Made by a program: the position numbers and the translations under genes
Part shown: piece after piece, positions 26,807 through 34,729 of the stretch
Numbering within the stretch: the stretch's first letter is position 1
Layout: each line of letters opens with the position of its first letter
The notes under the pieces: generated by a model
Seen by the model: only the letters and a program-made list of their open reading frames with translations
Told to the model about the DNA's origin: nothing
The model's database searches: none
Assembly: GCA_013359265.1 (NCBI GenBank)
Contig: JABWCD010000023.1
Location: 62,001 to 126,000, forward strand
Origin: Candidatus Hydrogenedentota bacterium
Lineage (GTDB): Bacteria; Hydrogenedentota; Hydrogenedentia; Hydrogenedentales; SLHB01
Direction: 5' to 3'
Length of the DNA: 64,000 bases

Positions 26807-27041
26807 TTTTGGATTTTGGATTTTGGATTTTGGATTGGAGCCCAGGCAAACAAAGTCCGGACCCGCAGTAGTGGCATGCTCATCGATCCAAATACACGTT
26901 GCCTACGCTCGCCACACTCCTCACCCAACCCGTCCGCGTTGACTTCGTCCTATTGGTCCTTTTCGTCCTTTACTTCACCCGTCGCATCCGCGATCTGCCA
27001 TTCCCAGCCGCAATCCAAGATCCAAGATCCAAAATCCAAAA
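26807..27041 (+). repeat. Inverted pair of 28-bp heptamer arrays around a 179-bp spacer
   Basis: Left arm 26807-26834 is four exact tandem copies of TTTTGGA. Right arm 27014-27041 is two copies of TCCAAGA then two of TCCAAAA. In RNA the arms could form a 28-bp stem with two G-U pairs and no mismatch. The spacer contains pyrimidine-rich repeats (26943-26975) of the GTCCTTTTC type. It fills the 319-base gap between pyk and the methyltransferase; no gene is evident there. Confidence 0.7.
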
Positions 27042-27091
27042 TTTTCTTGTCCCCGCCGCCGCCCAATTGGCGTGCGACCGGCTGACACCTC

Positions 27092-27853
27092 ATGCCCAGC
27101 GACCGACCGCCCATCTCCCCGCCACCCGATTGGTACGAAGACGCATTCGGCGATCTTTACAACGTCATATACGCGCATCGCACGGTCGAGGCCGCCGCAC
27201 CCGAAGCCGCATTCGCCGTGCAGGTGCTCAAACTCACGTCGCACGACCGCGTCCTCGATCTCTGCTGCGGCAGCGGCCGCCACCTTGTCCACCTCGCGAA
27301 AGTTGCCGGCTGCGCCGTGGGATTAGATTACTCCCGGCCCTTGTTACTACAGGGCCGTGGGCTTCTCGGGCCGCGTACGCGCCTTGTGCGCGCGGACATG
27401 CGGGCCGTCCCGTTTGACGCCGCGTTTGACGCAGTCACGAATTTTTTCACGAGCTTCGGATACTTTCTGGACGACGCGGACAACATGCAGGTGATCTCCG
27501 AAATGGCGCGCGCGCTCAAACCCGGCGGACGTTTCTTCATCGACTACGTCAACCCCGCCCACGTGCGCGATACACTGGAACCCGAATCACGACGCGTTTC
27601 TGGCAGGTACGAGATTGCTGAAAAGCGCTGGATAGATGAGGCAACGCATCGTATCAACAAGCGCATAACAGTGCGCACAAACGGTGTCGATACGTATCGG
27701 TTTTTCGAGTCTGTTCGATTGTATAGCGAGCAAGAAATGCGGTCATTGTTGCCAATTGCGGGCCTGCAGATTCAACGCATCTTTGGTGGATACTGTGACG
27801 CCCAGGGCCCATTACCTGAACGAATGATTCTCGTAGGTTGCCGATGCCGCTAA
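27092..27853 (+). CDS. Class I SAM-dependent methyltransferase, linked to bacillithiol genes
   Basis: 253 residues. Motif I is VLDLCCGSGRHLVHLA, then LGPRTRLVRADMRAVPFD (acidic loop region) and FFTSFGYFLDDADNMQVISE (motif IV region), then ALKPGGRFFIDYVNPAHV. It transfers a methyl group from SAM to an unknown acceptor. The end overlaps bshC by ten bases, so it is part of the bacillithiol unit. An N-methyl-bacillithiol methyltransferase (NmbA) is known from green sulfur bacteria; an equivalent role here is an inference from position. ATG 27092 is preferred; no obvious strong ribosome-binding site. Confidence 0.8.
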   Translation: MPSDRPPISPPPDWYEDAFGDLYNVIYAHRTVEAAAPEAAFAVQVLKLTSHDRVLDLCCGSGRHLVHLAKVAGCAVGLDYSRPLLLQGRGLLGPRTRLVRADMRAVPFDAAFDAVTNFFTSFGYFLDDADNMQVISEMARALKPGGRFFIDYVNPAHVRDTLEPESRRVSGRYEIAEKRWIDEATHRINKRITVRTNGVDTYRFFESVRLYSEQEMRSLLPIAGLQIQRIFGGYCDAQGPLPERMILVGCRCR

Positions 27854-29388
27854 AGCGAATCGATACTGCCTATTTGGACGGCAGTGAAGAATTACTCCCC
27901 TTCTATAACGGTTTCCCGGAGTCGCTGTTCGACTGGGAGCCGATCGAGGCTTTTGTTCACCCCGATCGGCTGGCGGAACTTGAAGCTTACCAACGACGTA
28001 TTGGCAATGACATTCCCGCGATGGAATGCACCGAAGTAGTTACGGGCCAGCAGCCGGCACTATTGAGCGGCCCCCTTTACACGATATACAAAATCGCGAC
28101 AACGATTCGCTTGGCCGAACACCTGGGCAGTAAGTTCGGGTCGCGAGTCACGCCTATCTATTGGATGGGAAGTGACGACCACGACTTCGAGGAAGCAAGC
28201 ACCGCACACATTCTGACAAAAAAGCACGAGCCGCTGGCGCTGACCTATAAGCCCGCGTCGGACATTGCGGACATGCCTTTATACAGGGTTCCGCTTGAAC
28301 CGGCGTTGCATACGCTAATCGATCACGCCGCGGACGCGGCCCCGGGCTCGGATTACCGCGCAGAGGTACAGTCGTTCTTGCACGATTCGCTCGATGCATC
28401 GGAGTCGTTTTCCGAATGGAACGCGCGAATAATCGCCCGGCTATTTCGCGGGATGAACCTGCTCATCGTAACGCCGGAACTGCCTGAGGTCCGGGGCTAT
28501 TCACAACACGTCATCGAAAAGGAGATACAAGAGCCGCTCATTTCAACGCGGCTTGTAAACGAACAGGGTAGGCGTCTTCAATCTCTTGGATTCGCCCCGC
28601 AAATCCAGAAGAAAGACAACGAGTGCGGTTTCTTTGTCGAAGTGGCCGGCCGCCGATCGAAGGTCACCTACGACGATGGCCTTTTCGTCGTGCATACCGC
28701 TCGCAGCAAGTATTCGCAGAGCGAGATGCTCTCGATGCTCCAGGACGAGCCGCTCCTGTTTTCGCCGAATGTCGCGCTGCGCTGCATTGCGCAGCAGTTG
28801 CTTTTCGTACCGCGAGCGTACATAGGCGGTCCCGGCGAGATTTCGTATTGGGCGCAATTCAAGACGCTGTTCGAACACTTCGAGGTCACCATGCCGACGG
28901 TATATCCGCGCGCGCGGTGTGTGCTCACGACTACAAAGTTGGCCCAATTGTGCGCTAAGTTTGGTCTGGAACCCGCGCATCTGGCCGAAAGCGCGCCCGA
29001 GGCACTGCTGGATAGCGCGCTGCGTTCCGCGATTACAGACCCGGAGTTGGATCGATTCAGAAATCGCCGTAAGGCGATCCTGGAAGAATTGACCTCGTTA
29101 TCGAACGAACTCACCAAGTCGGTGGCCGCGTCGCGTGACTTGGCCGAGCGCGTCGGTGGACTACTTGAAAAGTTCGAGTCGGAATTACTTCAGCGCAACG
29201 AGACGCAGGCCGATGCGGTTCGACGACAAATTACACGCCTCTGCAATGCCTTCGCGCCGTTTCGCAAACCGCAGGAGCGCGTCTATACAATCTTCTCGTT
29301 CCTCTTCGAGCACGGCTGGGACCTTATTCCACGTATCGTGCGGGGAATTGATATCGAGACGTTTGGAATCGACGAGATCGAATTGTGA
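27844..29388 (+). CDS. bshC: Bacillithiol biosynthesis cysteine-adding enzyme BshC
   Basis: 514 residues. The BshC signature is clear: VVTGQQPALLSGPLYTIYK, then VTPIYWMGSDDHDFEEAS. The N-terminal Rossmann-like core is followed by a coiled-coil region (about residues 395-460: ILEELTSLSNELTKSVAASR) used for dimerisation. It adds cysteine to glucosaminyl malate, the last step of bacillithiol synthesis. The frame opens at a TTG (27838), but the ATG at 27844 gives MPLKRIDTAYLDG. Overlap of ten bases with the methyltransferase and four with bshB1 shows an operon. Confidence 0.93.
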   Translation: MPLKRIDTAYLDGSEELLPFYNGFPESLFDWEPIEAFVHPDRLAELEAYQRRIGNDIPAMECTEVVTGQQPALLSGPLYTIYKIATTIRLAEHLGSKFGSRVTPIYWMGSDDHDFEEASTAHILTKKHEPLALTYKPASDIADMPLYRVPLEPALHTLIDHAADAAPGSDYRAEVQSFLHDSLDASESFSEWNARIIARLFRGMNLLIVTPELPEVRGYSQHVIEKEIQEPLISTRLVNEQGRRLQSLGFAPQIQKKDNECGFFVEVAGRRSKVTYDDGLFVVHTARSKYSQSEMLSMLQDEPLLFSPNVALRCIAQQLLFVPRAYIGGPGEISYWAQFKTLFEHFEVTMPTVYPRARCVLTTTKLAQLCAKFGLEPAHLAESAPEALLDSALRSAITDPELDRFRNRRKAILEELTSLSNELTKSVAASRDLAERVGGLLEKFESELLQRNETQADAVRRQITRLCNAFAPFRKPQERVYTIFSFLFEHGWDLIPRIVRGIDIETFGIDEIEL

Positions 29389-30098
29389 GCCAAATGACAG
29401 AGTTAGATGTATTGGCCGTCGGCGCGCACCCCGACGACGTCGAGGTGGGAATCGGCGGCATCGTCGCGAAATTGGCGAAGCAGGGCCATCGCGTCGCGAT
29501 ACTCGACCTGACCGAAGGCGAACTCGCCACCCGCGGCAGCGTCGAAGAACGCCGCGCGGAAGCCCAGTTCGCCGCAAGGATTCTGGGCATCGCGCAGCGC
29601 GCGAACGCGAAACTGCCCGATGGAGCCATCGCAAACGATGGACCCATGCGCCAGACGCTCATCGGCATACTGCGTTCGCTACGCCCGCGCGTCTTGCTGT
29701 GTCCGATGCACACGGACCGTCATCCGGATCACGACGCCGCGCACTATCTCGTGCGCGACGCGAACTACCTCGCCGGGTTGGCCCGTATCGATACCGGCCA
29801 CGCCCCGCACCGCGCGGCGCATGTTTGCTACTACCGCGTCTATGGCGAGACTACACCGCCCAATGCGGTGATCGACGTGTCCGAAACCTTCGAGACAAAG
29901 CTCGCCGCGTTGCGCGCGTACAAATCGCAATTGTTCAACCCCCAATACGAAGGCGCGGAAACATTCGTGTCGTCGGAAACGTTCTGGAATTCAATTGCCA
30001 CCCGCGCTTCCTACTGGGGCGCGCGCATCGGCGTCGCGTACGGTGAACCGCTCTACAGCGAAACGCCAATCGCGCTTTCGACATTACCGGGCCTGTAG
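29385..30098 (+). CDS. bshB1: N-acetylglucosaminyl L-malate deacetylase BshB1
   Basis: 237 residues from GTG 29385; an alternative ATG is at 29394. LmbE/PIG-L zinc deacetylase motifs are VGAHPDDVEVGIGG near the N-terminus and CPMHTDRHPDHDAAHYLVRD in the middle, and IGVAYGEPLYSETPI near the end fits BshB1. It removes the acetyl group from GlcNAc-malate to yield GlcN-malate, between BshA and BshC. Overlaps bshC by four bases. Confidence 0.93.
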   Translation: MSQMTELDVLAVGAHPDDVEVGIGGIVAKLAKQGHRVAILDLTEGELATRGSVEERRAEAQFAARILGIAQRANAKLPDGAIANDGPMRQTLIGILRSLRPRVLLCPMHTDRHPDHDAAHYLVRDANYLAGLARIDTGHAPHRAAHVCYYRVYGETTPPNAVIDVSETFETKLAALRAYKSQLFNPQYEGAETFVSSETFWNSIATRASYWGARIGVAYGEPLYSETPIALSTLPGL

Positions 30099-30258
30099 CG
30101 TTTCGGAGTGCGGTTGGGCGTAGAATCCGCTGCGGACGACGCTGCCGCTTTGGCTCCCGTCGGAGTTGGCGCCTTGGATAAGTTCTGTGCTGTAACGCGT
30201 CGCGCGGCGCGGTGGGCATGAAAATGGTCTGCGCGCACTGATGTGAAAAGGAGTCTGC

Positions 30259-31380
30259 ATGCGCATTGGAATCACGTGTCATCCGTCTGCCGGCGGCAGC
30301 GGAATCCTCGCGACCGAACTCGGCCTGGCCCTTGCCGAGCGCGGGCACATCGTTCACTTCGTCAGCTACGAAATTCCGTTTCGCTTGCAGGGATTCCACC
30401 AAAACATCTTCTATCACTCCGTCGACTTCGTGACCTATCCGTTGTTCCGCCACCCGCCGTACTCGCTCGCCCTTACGACCAAGATGGCCGAAGTGGCCGA
30501 GGAACACGACATCGAAATTTGGCACGCGCATTACGCCATCCCCCATGCAGTCTGCGCCATTCTCGCGCGCGACATGATGACCAACGGGAAAAAGTTCAAA
30601 CTCGTCACCACGCTGCACGGCACCGACATCACCCTCGTCGGCACCGACCCCGGTTTCTTCCGCCTCACGAAGTACGCCATGGAGAGCAGCGACGCCGTCA
30701 CCTCCGTTTCGAATTGGCTTACGGAGGAAACGCAGCGGGCGTTCAAACTCAGCGTCCCCGTCCGCACGATTTACAACTTCATCAACCTGGAAAAGTTCGG
30801 TACGCAACAGGTCGAACGCTGCTCGCTCGCCGAAAAGGGCGAGAAGATCGTCATGCACATCTCGAACTTCCGGCCCGTCAAGCGCGTCACCGACGTCGTC
30901 CGCGCATTCAAGAAGATCAGCGACCGCGTCAATGCGCGCCTTATCATGGTCGGCGACGGTCCCGAGCGCCTTTCCGCGGTCGGTGTCGCGCGCCAGCTCG
31001 GCATCACCGACCGCATCAAGTACCTCGGCAACAATGAAAACATCGAGATGATCCTGCCCTGCGCCGATCTCGTGTTCCAGCCCAGTGAACACGAAAGTTT
31101 CGGCCTCGTCGCCCTCGAAGCAATGGCCTGCGGCGTCCCCGTCCTCGGCACGGACAGCGGCGGCGTCCGCGAAGTTGTGGTCAACGGCGAAACGGGGTAT
31201 CTTTGCGAAGTGGGCGACATCGAGACGATGGCGGCGCGGGCCATCGACATCCTCACGGACGACGAGCGGGCGCGCGGCATGGGCGCGCGCGGCCGCAAAC
31301 ACGCGGAAGCGCATTTCGCGCGCGACCCGATTGTTGCGCAATACGAGGCGCTCTACCGGGAATTGTTGAACGCACAGTGA
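30259..31380 (+). CDS. bshA: N-acetyl-alpha-D-glucosaminyl L-malate synthase BshA
   Basis: 373 residues, GT4 glycosyltransferase. Signatures: the start MRIGITCHPSAGGSGILATE, KFKLVTTLHGTDITLVGTD, the nucleotide-sugar site FQPSEHESFGLVALEAMACG and LIMVGDGPERLSAV. It joins UDP-GlcNAc and L-malate in the first step of bacillithiol synthesis. AAAAGGAG eight bases before the ATG is strong. A 160-base gap separates it from bshB1, so it may have its own promoter; I see no gene in that gap. Confidence 0.95.
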   Translation: MRIGITCHPSAGGSGILATELGLALAERGHIVHFVSYEIPFRLQGFHQNIFYHSVDFVTYPLFRHPPYSLALTTKMAEVAEEHDIEIWHAHYAIPHAVCAILARDMMTNGKKFKLVTTLHGTDITLVGTDPGFFRLTKYAMESSDAVTSVSNWLTEETQRAFKLSVPVRTIYNFINLEKFGTQQVERCSLAEKGEKIVMHISNFRPVKRVTDVVRAFKKISDRVNARLIMVGDGPERLSAVGVARQLGITDRIKYLGNNENIEMILPCADLVFQPSEHESFGLVALEAMACGVPVLGTDSGGVREVVVNGETGYLCEVGDIETMAARAIDILTDDERARGMGARGRKHAEAHFARDPIVAQYEALYRELLNAQ

Positions 31381-31399
31381 ACTCTGGGAGGGTATGGGC

Positions 31400-32746
31400 A
31401 TGAATCGAAGGACATTCTTGGGCAGCTCGGCGACAGCGGTCATCGTCGCGGGCACAATGGCGAAAGGAAAAGTATTCGGCGCGAACGAGCGCGTGCAAAT
31501 CGCGGTCATCGGCACGGGCGGACGCGGCTCCGGCCACGTCGGCTTCTACTCGCAACACGAGTGCGCCGACCTCGTCGCAGTCTGCGACGTCGACAAAGGG
31601 CGGCTCGATGGTGTCGCCGCAAAGGTAAAGGAAGTCTCCGGCAAGACGCCGTTCGCAACGGTGGACATGCGCGAGATCATGTCGCGCGACGACGTCGACG
31701 CCGTCACCACCGCGACGCCGAACCATTGGCATACGCTCGTGTCAATCTGGGCCTGCCAGGCGGGCAAGGACGTGTATGTGGAAAAGCCGCTCTCGCATAC
31801 CGTGTGGGAAGGGCGCCAACTCGTCGCCGCGCAAAAGAAGTACAACCGCGTCGTGATGCACGGCACGCAAAGCCGTTCGAGCAACACGTGGATTCGCGAT
31901 ATCGAACTCATGCGCGAAGGCATCATCGGCGAAATCCACACGGCGCGCGGCACGGGATACAAGAATGGCAACCGCGGAAAACTCGACCATCACGAGGACA
32001 GCGATCCGCCTGAAGGCCTGAACTGGACTTTGTGGCAGGGTCCCGTGCCCGATCATCCGTACAACGAAAACTACGTGCCCTACAACTGGCACTGGTTCTG
32101 GCGCTACGGCAACGGCGAAATCGGCAACCAGGGCGTCCACGAAATGGACAAGTCCGTTTGGATTATGAACAAGGGGCTCCCCGTACGCGTGTACAGCGCG
32201 GGCGGCCGGTACACGTACAAAGACCAAGGCGAAACGCCGAACACGAACACCGCCATCTTCACCTACGCCGACGGCACCGAACTGATCTTCGATGTGCGCA
32301 ATCGCTTCACCAACCGAGAAGGCGGCAGGATTCTCGGCGGCACCATCGAGAAAGACGGCACTGTCACCGGCGGCGGCAAGTTCAAGGAGTGTCCCGGCTG
32401 CGGCGCGATGGCCTACGGTTCGAAGGGCTACTACATCGAAGGCGTCGGCTTTTTCGACACGGAGGACAAACCCATCGAAACGCCGCCAAACCCGGAAACA
32501 CCGTCCCATTCGAACTTCATCAATTTCGCGAAGGCCGTGCTCTCCCGCAAGCCCGAGGATAACCCCTGCGACGCGCTCGTAGGGCATATCTCCGCGGCAC
32601 ACTGCCACCTCGCGAACATTTCGTACCGGCTCGGCCGCTCGCTCAATTTCGACCCCGCCACCGAAAAATTCATCGGCGACGACGAAGCGAACGCCCTGCT
32701 GACGAAGGAGTACCGCAAAGGCTTCGAGGTCCCGCAGTTGGCGTAA
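31400..32746 (+). CDS. Tat-exported Gfo/Idh/MocA family oxidoreductase
   Basis: 448 residues. MNRRTFLGSSATAVIVAG is a twin-arginine signal. The NAD(P)-binding Rossmann loop VQIAVIGTGGRGSGHVG follows, then TATPNHWHTLVSIWACQAGK and the catalytic-region motif VYVEKPLSHTVWEGRQLV (EKP). The C-terminal part with GLNWTLWQGPVPDHPYNENY and WHWFWRYGNGEIGNQGVHEMD is typical of the large exported subgroup seen in planctomycetes. The dinucleotide is probably bound in the cytoplasm before export, as in glucose-fructose oxidoreductase. It oxidises or reduces a sugar. The ATG at 31394 is also possible; 31400 fits the GGGAGG site better. It follows bshA by about 20 bases but is functionally unrelated. Confidence 0.87.
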   Translation: MNRRTFLGSSATAVIVAGTMAKGKVFGANERVQIAVIGTGGRGSGHVGFYSQHECADLVAVCDVDKGRLDGVAAKVKEVSGKTPFATVDMREIMSRDDVDAVTTATPNHWHTLVSIWACQAGKDVYVEKPLSHTVWEGRQLVAAQKKYNRVVMHGTQSRSSNTWIRDIELMREGIIGEIHTARGTGYKNGNRGKLDHHEDSDPPEGLNWTLWQGPVPDHPYNENYVPYNWHWFWRYGNGEIGNQGVHEMDKSVWIMNKGLPVRVYSAGGRYTYKDQGETPNTNTAIFTYADGTELIFDVRNRFTNREGGRILGGTIEKDGTVTGGGKFKECPGCGAMAYGSKGYYIEGVGFFDTEDKPIETPPNPETPSHSNFINFAKAVLSRKPEDNPCDALVGHISAAHCHLANISYRLGRSLNFDPATEKFIGDDEANALLTKEYRKGFEVPQLA

Positions 32747-32812
32747 TCGAGTCGCCAAGGGTACCTTGCGCGCCCGAGATCATTGACAAGCGCGTCATCG
32801 CACGCGATAATG

Positions 32813-32847
32813 AAGGGCTTCTCTCGCTGCGGAGAGAAGCCCTTTTT
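32813..32847 (+). terminator. Rho-independent terminator after the oxidoreductase gene
   Basis: 13-bp perfect stem AAGGGCTTCTCTC (32813-32825) and GAGAGAAGCCCTT (32832-32844), loop GCTGCG, then T-tract to 32847. Confidence 0.85.
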
Positions 32848-32922
32848 CCGTTGCGCGGCGCAACTTGGGTTTTGCGCGGCGCGGTGTGCGGAGTCATCTC
32901 GCGGGGGTGCGGGAGTCCTTCC

Positions 32923-33327
32923 ATGCACAGAGTGCCCATGGGCCGCAAGTTCGGCGGGCCCGAAATCGCATTGATCGCCGTTGCCCTGGCGTTTGCCGTT
33001 CCAATGACGGCGTGGTGGCACGGCCTATACCAACAGCCCGATGTCGCGCGCACGCAGGCGCGGTCCACTGCGGTGTCTGTTCCGGCGTTTTCTTTTCCCC
33101 CAGAATTATCGGCGCGCACGTTCGTTGCCACCGGCTACATCGTTAACGCCGGCTCAACCACCGGCGAAATCGCATTACCATCGTTCATACCCGACGCCTA
33201 CCCGCAACACTTTGCTCCGGATCCGTCAACGGACCCGAACCAGACGTTGTTGCTCGTCATCGCGCTATTGGGCACCGTCGCTGCGGGCGTCTACAGCGTG
33301 GGCGTGTACCCCGCGCTGCGGCGTTAG
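32923..33327 (+). CDS. Small membrane protein of unknown function
   Basis: 134 residues from ATG 32923, seven bases after GGGAG; the frame opens earlier at 32851, and a further ATG is at 32938. Two hydrophobic segments, IALIAVALAFAVPMTAWW near the start and LLLVIALLGTVAAGVYSVGV near the end, bracket a polar middle of about 60 residues that would lie on one side of the membrane. The C-terminus ends in two Arg. No family recognised. Lies just after the strong terminator, so it has its own promoter. Confidence 0.5.
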   Translation: MHRVPMGRKFGGPEIALIAVALAFAVPMTAWWHGLYQQPDVARTQARSTAVSVPAFSFPPELSARTFVATGYIVNAGSTTGEIALPSFIPDAYPQHFAPDPSTDPNQTLLLVIALLGTVAAGVYSVGVYPALRR

Positions 33328-33411
33328 CCAATCGCAATTCCCGTCAGACCGCCCCCACAAATCTAGTGCTCTACGTCATTTGAATTTTGCGGTTCCAGTC
33401 ACGTGGAATAC

Positions 33412-33433
33412 CGCCCGGCACGGAGACCGGGCG
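33412..33433 (+). repeat. Hairpin CGCCCGG/CCGGGCG in an intergenic repeat
   Basis: 7-bp inverted repeat with loop CACGGAGA in the 200-base gap between the small membrane protein and the HEAT protein. Units of the form cacggagaccgggcgctaca recur in several planctomycete-like genomes, to my recollection. Confidence 0.4.
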
Positions 33434-33468
33434 CTACAAACATCAACAAAATCGATTGACGGGGACCA

Positions 33469-33525
33469 CTAGGTCCTTTTCGTCCTCTTGGTCGTTTAGG
33501 TCCTTCAGGTCCCTTTAGTCCTCCG
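33469..33525 (-). repeat. Degenerate GGACCAAA-type tandem repeat (minus strand)
   Basis: On the plus strand this reads as units such as GGTCCTTTTC, GTCCTCTTG, GTCGTTTAG, GTCCTTCAG and GTCCCTTTAG, the reverse complement of the purine units at 7011-7111. It ends just before the stop of the HEAT-repeat gene. Confidence 0.6.
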
Positions 33526-33527
33526 CG

Positions 33528-34592
33528 TCATTTCCCCGCCGGCAACGCCTTACCCATCTCGCGCAGTATTCGCTCGACCGTCTCCCTGCGCGCGCCGCTC
33601 CCGCTGTTGGCGACTTCGGAAACAGCCTCCCACGCCTCGGGCGTGTCGAACTCGACCAATGCCGCGATCCCTTCGCCCAGCAACCCGATCTGAAACGACG
33701 TACCCTCCTCGTCCGGCGTAAACTGCAACGCGCTTTTGATATGCGGCAATTCGTCCTTCGCCTTTAGCAGCGCGAGCGCGCGCAACAACTGAAAATGGCT
33801 CTTGCGCCACTCGTACGACCTCTCCTCCAACAACACGGCAATCGCGTGCGCGCTTTCGGAGTCACCCGACTCGCCCAACCCGCGCGCCGCCGCCGCCCGA
33901 ATGTCCGGCGCGTAATCGCTGATGAACCACGTGCGCAACTCCGCAATCGCCTGCGGACCGCCCAACAAGCCAAGCATTTCGAGGTGATACAAGATTCCAC
34001 CATTGATCCCCGACTCGAAAATATGCACATCCGACTTGTCGGCGGACCGCAGCGCCGCGATAACTTCAGGCACCGCTTCCTGTCCGCGCGACAATAATTC
34101 CTCGCGCGCCTCCGCCCGCAGCGAACCATTTGGTCCTGATGCCTGACCCGAGAGCATACGGTCGGACATCAGCCCCGGCGTCACGCGAACAAGCTGCATC
34201 CCGGCCAGGGCCGCCCCGCCGGCGAACATCGCAATCGCAAAAGCCACAAGCGCGCGCGATCGTTTCCCACGGGCGAGATACCGCTCCCGTTTCCAGACAA
34301 TCCAACCAATGCCACCAAACAGCGCACCCGCGCCGCACAGTCCAGCAACGAGGAACGCAAACAGCATCACCGCGACGCCCGCGCCTTCGCCCGGCGACGT
34401 GATCGCCAGCCCAACGGCTGCGCCGCCGAACCATCCCACGATGCTGAACACGACGCTCGCGCCAAACACAATGGCCAACGCCGCACCCAACCGCCGGTAC
34501 CCCCGCCCCATCGTTAGCAGCGCCGCTCCAACGAATGCCGCGATCACAGCCATGCCCACCGGCGCCGACAATACAAACCGTTCGAAGAGCAT
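33528..34592 (-). CDS. Membrane protein with C-terminal HEAT-like repeats
   Basis: 354 residues. Four hydrophobic helices lie in the first 150 residues (VGMAVIAAFVGAALLT, ALAIVFGASVVFSIVGWF, GVAVMLFAFLVAGLCGAGAL and ALVAFAIAMFAGGAALAGM). The rest is a helical solenoid of HEAT/PBS-lyase-like units: REELLSRGQEAVPEVIAALR, DIRAAAARGLGESGDSESAH and SHFQLLRALALLKAKDELPH. Such proteins are protein-binding scaffolds. The start is an ATG with GGAGGG upstream. The family is unassigned. No neighbours in the same direction. Confidence 0.6.
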   Translation of the reverse strand: MLFERFVLSAPVGMAVIAAFVGAALLTMGRGYRRLGAALAIVFGASVVFSIVGWFGGAAVGLAITSPGEGAGVAVMLFAFLVAGLCGAGALFGGIGWIVWKRERYLARGKRSRALVAFAIAMFAGGAALAGMQLVRVTPGLMSDRMLSGQASGPNGSLRAEAREELLSRGQEAVPEVIAALRSADKSDVHIFESGINGGILYHLEMLGLLGGPQAIAELRTWFISDYAPDIRAAAARGLGESGDSESAHAIAVLLEERSYEWRKSHFQLLRALALLKAKDELPHIKSALQFTPDEEGTSFQIGLLGEGIAALVEFDTPEAWEAVSEVANSGSGARRETVERILREMGKALPAGK

Positions 34593-34729
34593 GTGCGCGC
34601 CCCCTCCGGAATTGCCCTAATCCTAGATCAAGCCCTGCCTAAAAGTAGCATGCCCCATTTTCCTTGCCGTAAACGAACCCGCTACACTTCCCGCGAGCAC
34701 GCATGCACACCATCGAAGCGGAGGATACC

